Below are positions 6,549 through 9,088 of a stretch of 9,088 nucleotides of DNA, piece by piece. The stretch is from COMBO-56-21 sp041494275 (lineage in GTDB: Archaea; Thermoplasmatota; Thermoplasmata; UBA10834): the NCBI GenBank assembly GCA_041494275.1, contig JBGQAM010000065.1, positions 1-9,088 of the forward strand, written 5' to 3'. Each line of letters starts with the position of its first letter. Within the stretch, counting starts at the first letter, position 1. The position numbers and the translations under genes were made by a program. The notes under the pieces are model-generated. The model made no database searches and was not told the origin of the DNA. It worked only from the letters and a program-made list of their open reading frames with translations.

Positions 6549-6820
6549 TTCGGAAATCCTATCAGAGAAGTGTTGCAGGCGGTAGAAGATTATTCGAAGA
6601 ACGCCGTGATTCGCTTGGCTTGATTCGACTTTCATTCGACGATTGTGACCGCTCATGAGTCGCCTCCTTCGCACGCGCTTCTCATCAAATGTCCTCGCGG
6701 AGACAAGGCAGTCTTTCACTGAGGCAGCGTGCGACGCCCCCATGCTCGGCGAAGGAATACCTTCTCGCGACACGTTGCAGGACTTTGACTTGAGACGGCG
6801 CCTCGACACTCCATTTGTCA
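6549..6820. other. Intergenic region between the divergent hyd and Kelch promoters, no gene supported
   Basis: The gap between hydB (start 6433) and the plus-strand Kelch gene (start 6885) is about 450 bases, and this is its middle part between the two TATA-like boxes. Short open frames cross it on both strands (for example 79 codons from 6655 on plus and 120 codons ending at 6459 on minus). Their products are Arg/Ser-rich with no recognisable motif or good ribosome site, and they overlap the promoters. I find no tRNA-like fold. The only structured element is the ATTCG repeat cluster listed separately. Confidence 0.5.
6592..6640. repeat. Cluster of short ATTCG direct repeats upstream of the hyd promoter
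   Basis: ATTCGA occurs at 6592, 6623 and 6634, and ATTCGC at 6609. The last two copies extend to ATTCGAC and are 11 bases apart, about one helical turn. On the minus strand, toward hydB, this is tandem GTCGAAT. The cluster ends about 46 bases upstream of the hyd TATA box, and another ATTCGG (6548-6553) touches the box. The position fits an activator or regulator site for the hyd operon, but the units are short and chance is possible. Confidence 0.35.
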
Positions 6821-6824
6821 TCTA

Positions 6825-6832
6825 TTTATATG
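6825..6832 (+). promoter_or_regulatory. Candidate TATA box of the Kelch-repeat gene
   Basis: TTTATATG lies within the AT-rich stretch CTATTTATATG. A start site about 25 bases downstream falls near 6853, so the leader would be about 32 bases before ATG 6885 and would contain the inverted repeat at 6857-6876. The ATG at 6843 would lie upstream of this predicted start site, which argues against it. Confidence 0.55.
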
Positions 6833-6856
6833 CGGTCCGCCAATGTCTCCCAAGTG

Positions 6857-6876
6857 CCTTGGACCATGTTCCAAGG
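6857..6876 (+). promoter_or_regulatory. 7-bp hairpin in the leader of the Kelch-repeat gene
   Basis: The arms CCTTGGA (6857-6863) and TCCAAGG (6870-6876) are perfectly complementary around the 6-base loop CCATGT. The hairpin would sit at the predicted 5' end of the mRNA and end 8 bases before ATG 6885. The AAGGT at 6873-6877 is the best ribosome-binding match for that ATG, and the 3' arm would cover most of it. The element could tune translation, or at DNA level act as an operator just downstream of the TATA box. Confidence 0.4.
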
Positions 6877-6884
6877 TTTCAAGG

Positions 6885-8585
6885 ATGGGATTGAGGATGG
6901 GAACGAAAGTCAATTGTAGATTGACCGCTAGGTTGATAGTATCTGCTGTGACCCTGGCTTTCATCGCAGGCGCCTTCTCGACGTCTGCGCCGAATGCTGG
7001 AGCCTCGTGGGTCTTCTCATGGTCCACCGAGACGCCAATGGGCGCGGCAGCTGCGCAAGCGGTCGTTGTGAGCAGCACGAACGGGACGGTTTACATCATG
7101 GGCGGAGTGGCGACTATAGCGTATGGCCCTGTGGCGGGCTCATACGCCTATGATCCTTACTCCGGGAATTGGACAGTACTCACATCCATGCCCGGAGCCA
7201 CTAGAGGAGCCGCGGGAGCTATGGGGCTCGACGGCCTGGTCTATGTGTTCGGCGGCAGTGGTGGTGGCGCCTACACGCAGATATACGACCCCGAGCTGAA
7301 CTCCTGGACGCTGGGAGCTGTTATGCCCTACCCTGTCTGGGAGGCAAAGGCTGCAACAGTAACGAACGGGTCTATCTGGGTGGTCGGTGGTGAAGGAGCA
7401 CCAACACCCGGGTATGCACAGATATACGACCCCGCTGCTGATTCCTGGTCGGTCGGAACGCCTGCTCCGGCTGACGTGCTCTGCGGTGCGATGATAGCAG
7501 TCGGGGACGACTTGTACTACTCTGGTGGTGGCGTTGGCAGCTACTCGGCGACGGCGAACTTCTTCATGTACGACGCGTCACTGCGCAGCTGGGTGAGTCT
7601 GCAGGACCTGCCCGCGCCGCGAGCAGCACAGGCGATGGTCCTGGGCGTCGACGGCCTAATCTACGTCGTCGGTGGGTCAAGTGACGGTTACAACGTGGGT
7701 GCGAACGCCTACAGCACGGTCGTTGCATACAACCCAGCGACCGATGAATGGTCTCAAGTGGCCGAAATGGACTATGCAAGGAAGTATCTTGGCGCCACGG
7801 TGACTCCGGACGGCAGAATCATCGCTCTTGGTGGGAACTCGGTGTCTTCGGTTCTCAATGTCGTCGAGTCCCTGCAGCTGTACTTGTTCCAGTACTCGAT
7901 CGGTCTGTCTGCCTCCTCTGTGAGAGCAGGGGAATCGGTTCTTATGACTGTCGATGCTCAGTTCACGTACATCAAAGAGCTCTACTCCCAGATAGACTGG
8001 TACCTTGTATCCGATGCAGATGGCACCATCTATAACCCTGCTGGCTTGCAGATCCCGACGGGTTCGCCTGCAGCAATCAGCATCGACGTCCCTGAGCTGG
8101 CTCCGCCTGGAAGCTACAAGGTGGTCGTGCACAGCTGGGTGATATACGCCGAGGGCGTGTATGAAGTCGTGCAGATGCAGGAGCTACCGCTTGAGGTTCT
8201 GCCCGCACCTGCCCCGGTTGACGCCCTCATAGCCGATCTGGAGGCCCAAGTCGCGGACCTTCAGGCTCAGCTCGATGTTCAGGACGCGAACCTCACGGCA
8301 CTAAAGGTTCAGGCCACCGCGCTGCAGGCACAGATCGCCGCCTTGCAGGCACAGCTCGTGGCGATGGACAGCAGCCAGACCTCGGCGTTGAACGCGACCC
8401 TTGCAGGTCTGCAGGAACAGCTCAATGCCCTGCAGGATCAGGTCGACAAGGTCAAGACGACCTCCGACAGCGGCAGCATGTGGGGCATGGTGAACATGAT
8501 CCTCGTGATCATCGTCATCGTCCTGCTCGCGCTCATGTTCGTCATGGGTCGTAAGGGCAAGACGGCTGCTCCTCCGGCAACTTGA
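6885..8585 (+). CDS. Secreted membrane-anchored Kelch-repeat propeller protein with coiled-coil stalk
   Basis: The specific function is not recognised; the architecture is clear. In the 566-residue product, a signal peptide (about 1-40) has basic residues, then LIVSAVTLAFIAGAF and a likely cleavage after NAGA. Residues about 42-335 carry six Kelch-like repeats, with paired glycines at 73, 123, 168, 214, 263 and 316 and recurring Y-DP/NP-x-W strands (YDPELNSW, YDPAADSW, YNPATDEW). The sixth blade lacks its own closing W strand; the N-terminal WVFSWST probably completes it. A beta-sandwich-like segment follows (about 337-440), then a Gln/Ala/Leu heptad coiled coil (about 445-522), one transmembrane helix (532-555) and the short tail RKGKTAAPPAT. 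Several N-x-S/T sequons suggest glycosylation. The propeller should face outward on a stalk and may bind a ligand or partner. ATG 6885 has AGGT 7 bases upstream; ATG 6897 also fits, while 6843 precedes the predicted transcript. The gene is monocistronic and convergent with the 16S gene. Confidence 0.85.
   Translation: MGLRMGTKVNCRLTARLIVSAVTLAFIAGAFSTSAPNAGASWVFSWSTETPMGAAAAQAVVVSSTNGTVYIMGGVATIAYGPVAGSYAYDPYSGNWTVLTSMPGATRGAAGAMGLDGLVYVFGGSGGGAYTQIYDPELNSWTLGAVMPYPVWEAKAATVTNGSIWVVGGEGAPTPGYAQIYDPAADSWSVGTPAPADVLCGAMIAVGDDLYYSGGGVGSYSATANFFMYDASLRSWVSLQDLPAPRAAQAMVLGVDGLIYVVGGSSDGYNVGANAYSTVVAYNPATDEWSQVAEMDYARKYLGATVTPDGRIIALGGNSVSSVLNVVESLQLYLFQYSIGLSASSVRAGESVLMTVDAQFTYIKELYSQIDWYLVSDADGTIYNPAGLQIPTGSPAAISIDVPELAPPGSYKVVVHSWVIYAEGVYEVVQMQELPLEVLPAPAPVDALIADLEAQVADLQAQLDVQDANLTALKVQATALQAQIAALQAQLVAMDSSQTSALNATLAGLQEQLNALQDQVDKVKTTSDSGSMWGMVNMILVIIVIVLLALMFVMGRKGKTAAPPAT
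8323..8354 (+). repeat. 21-bp-period repeat inside the coiled-coil coding region
   Basis: TGCAGGCACAG occurs exactly twice (8323-8333 and 8344-8354), 21 bases apart, which is one protein heptad (LQAQIAA, LQAQLVA). Related CAGGCTCAG and CTGCAGGA words occur nearby. This suggests the stalk lengthened by in-frame heptad duplication, although biased codons for a Leu-Gln-Ala-Gln repeat would also produce it. Confidence 0.5.
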
Positions 8586-8614
8586 GAAGGCACTGCGGAC
8601 CCGAAACATTCAAA

Positions 8615-8630
8615 CCCTTTCCTTTTGATT
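8615..8630 (+). terminator. Possible T-rich terminator of the Kelch-repeat gene
   Basis: A pyrimidine-rich stretch (CCCTTTCCTTTTGATT) begins 30 bases after the stop codon. Archaeal RNA polymerase can terminate at T-rich runs without a hairpin. The runs here are short, so support is weak. Confidence 0.25.
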
Positions 8631-8668
8631 CATTTCGGTGCACAGGCTATATGCTGAATGATTGGTTT

Positions 8669-8680
8669 GAAGAAAAAATA
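8669..8680 (-). terminator. Possible T-tract terminator downstream of 16S rRNA
   Basis: On the minus strand this reads TATTTTTTCTTC, with six consecutive T, about 90 bases past the 16S 3' end. It is the strongest T-run between the rRNA gene and the convergent Kelch gene, and a natural place to stop a 16S-only transcript. The call is by composition and position only. Confidence 0.4.
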
Positions 8681-8728
8681 CTACTGGACGTTCGATGATA
8701 GATTGCTTTGTCCTTGGTGCTTGGAACC

Positions 8729-8762
8729 CCACCATGTTTTGGTGGAGGGGTAGTTCCCCTCC
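8729..8762 (-). repeat. Two overlapping inverted repeats just downstream of the 16S 3' end
   Basis: Hairpin A pairs CCACCA (8729-8734) with TGGTGG (8740-8745) around a 5-base loop. Hairpin B pairs GGAGGGG (8744-8750) with CCCCTCC (8756-8762) around a 5-base loop. They share bases 8744-8745, so full versions of both cannot form together, and CCCC at 8727-8730 could also compete for the same GGGG. In the 16S precursor they would lie about 9-42 bases after the mature 3' end. They may be processing or trailer structure, or part of termination with the later T-tract. Confidence 0.5.
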
Positions 8763-8770
8763 GTTATTGC

Positions 8771-9088
<318 letters not shown>

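Noticed and set aside
6592..6640. CRISPR-like array
   Set aside because: The ATTCG units are 6-7 bases with unequal 11-17 base spacing, far too short for CRISPR repeats.
6459..6821. 120-codon minus-strand frame upstream of hydB
   Set aside because: Its Arg/Ser-rich composition has no recognisable motif, and it crosses the hyd TATA box and the predicted leader.
6655..6894. 79-codon plus-strand frame between hydB and the Kelch gene
   Set aside because: It has no motif or ribosome site, spans the Kelch promoter and overlaps the gene start in another frame.

Overview
The window reads as a chromosome segment from an archaeon, most likely a Thermoplasmata-type euryarchaeote (Thermoplasmatota). 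Four things point there: the archaeal form of the 16S rRNA 3' end on the minus strand, archaeal TATA-like boxes upstream of the transcription units, an archaeal/Thermococcales-type [NiFe]-hydrogenase gene set, and a 16S gene that is not followed by a 23S gene. Unlinked rRNA genes are a known trait of Thermoplasma and relatives. The placement is inference; the sequence alone does not give a genus.

Layout. Bases 1-282 (+) hold the C-terminal ATPase end of a sensor histidine kinase whose start lies outside the window. It converges, with a 4-base gap, on pyrG (CTP synthase, minus strand, 287-1897), which has its own promoter-like box. Next come five minus-strand genes packed tightly from 6433 down to 1984: hydB, hydG, hydD, hydA and a hydrogenase maturation endopeptidase. 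Neighbours overlap by 4-46 bases and three of the genes have strong Shine-Dalgarno sequences, so this looks like one operon. It encodes a complete soluble group 3b [NiFe]-hydrogenase (sulfhydrogenase type): HydA carries the Ni-Fe site, HydD and HydB pass electrons through Fe-S clusters, HydG is the FAD/NAD(P) module, and the protease trims the HydA C-terminus after nickel insertion. The enzyme should couple H2 oxidation or production to NAD(P)H, with possible elemental sulfur or polysulfide reduction.

An intergenic region of about 450 bases (6434-6884) separates the hyd operon from a divergent plus-strand gene. It holds a promoter for each side, a cluster of ATTCG repeats, and a hairpin just before the plus-strand start. 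The plus-strand gene (6885-8585) encodes a secreted, membrane-anchored protein: signal peptide, six-bladed Kelch-like propeller, beta-sandwich-like segment, long coiled-coil stalk, C-terminal transmembrane helix. It converges on the 3' end of the 16S rRNA gene (8771-9088, minus strand, cut by the window end). The 185 bases between them contain two overlapping inverted repeats next to the rRNA end and a T-tract.

I see no mobile element, CRISPR array, tRNA or clear new defence system. The points most worth a second look are the orphan 16S gene with its hairpins, an Asp where a proximal-cluster Cys is usual in HydD, the stalked propeller protein with a hairpin over its ribosome binding site, and candidate regulatory repeats upstream of hydB and pyrG.
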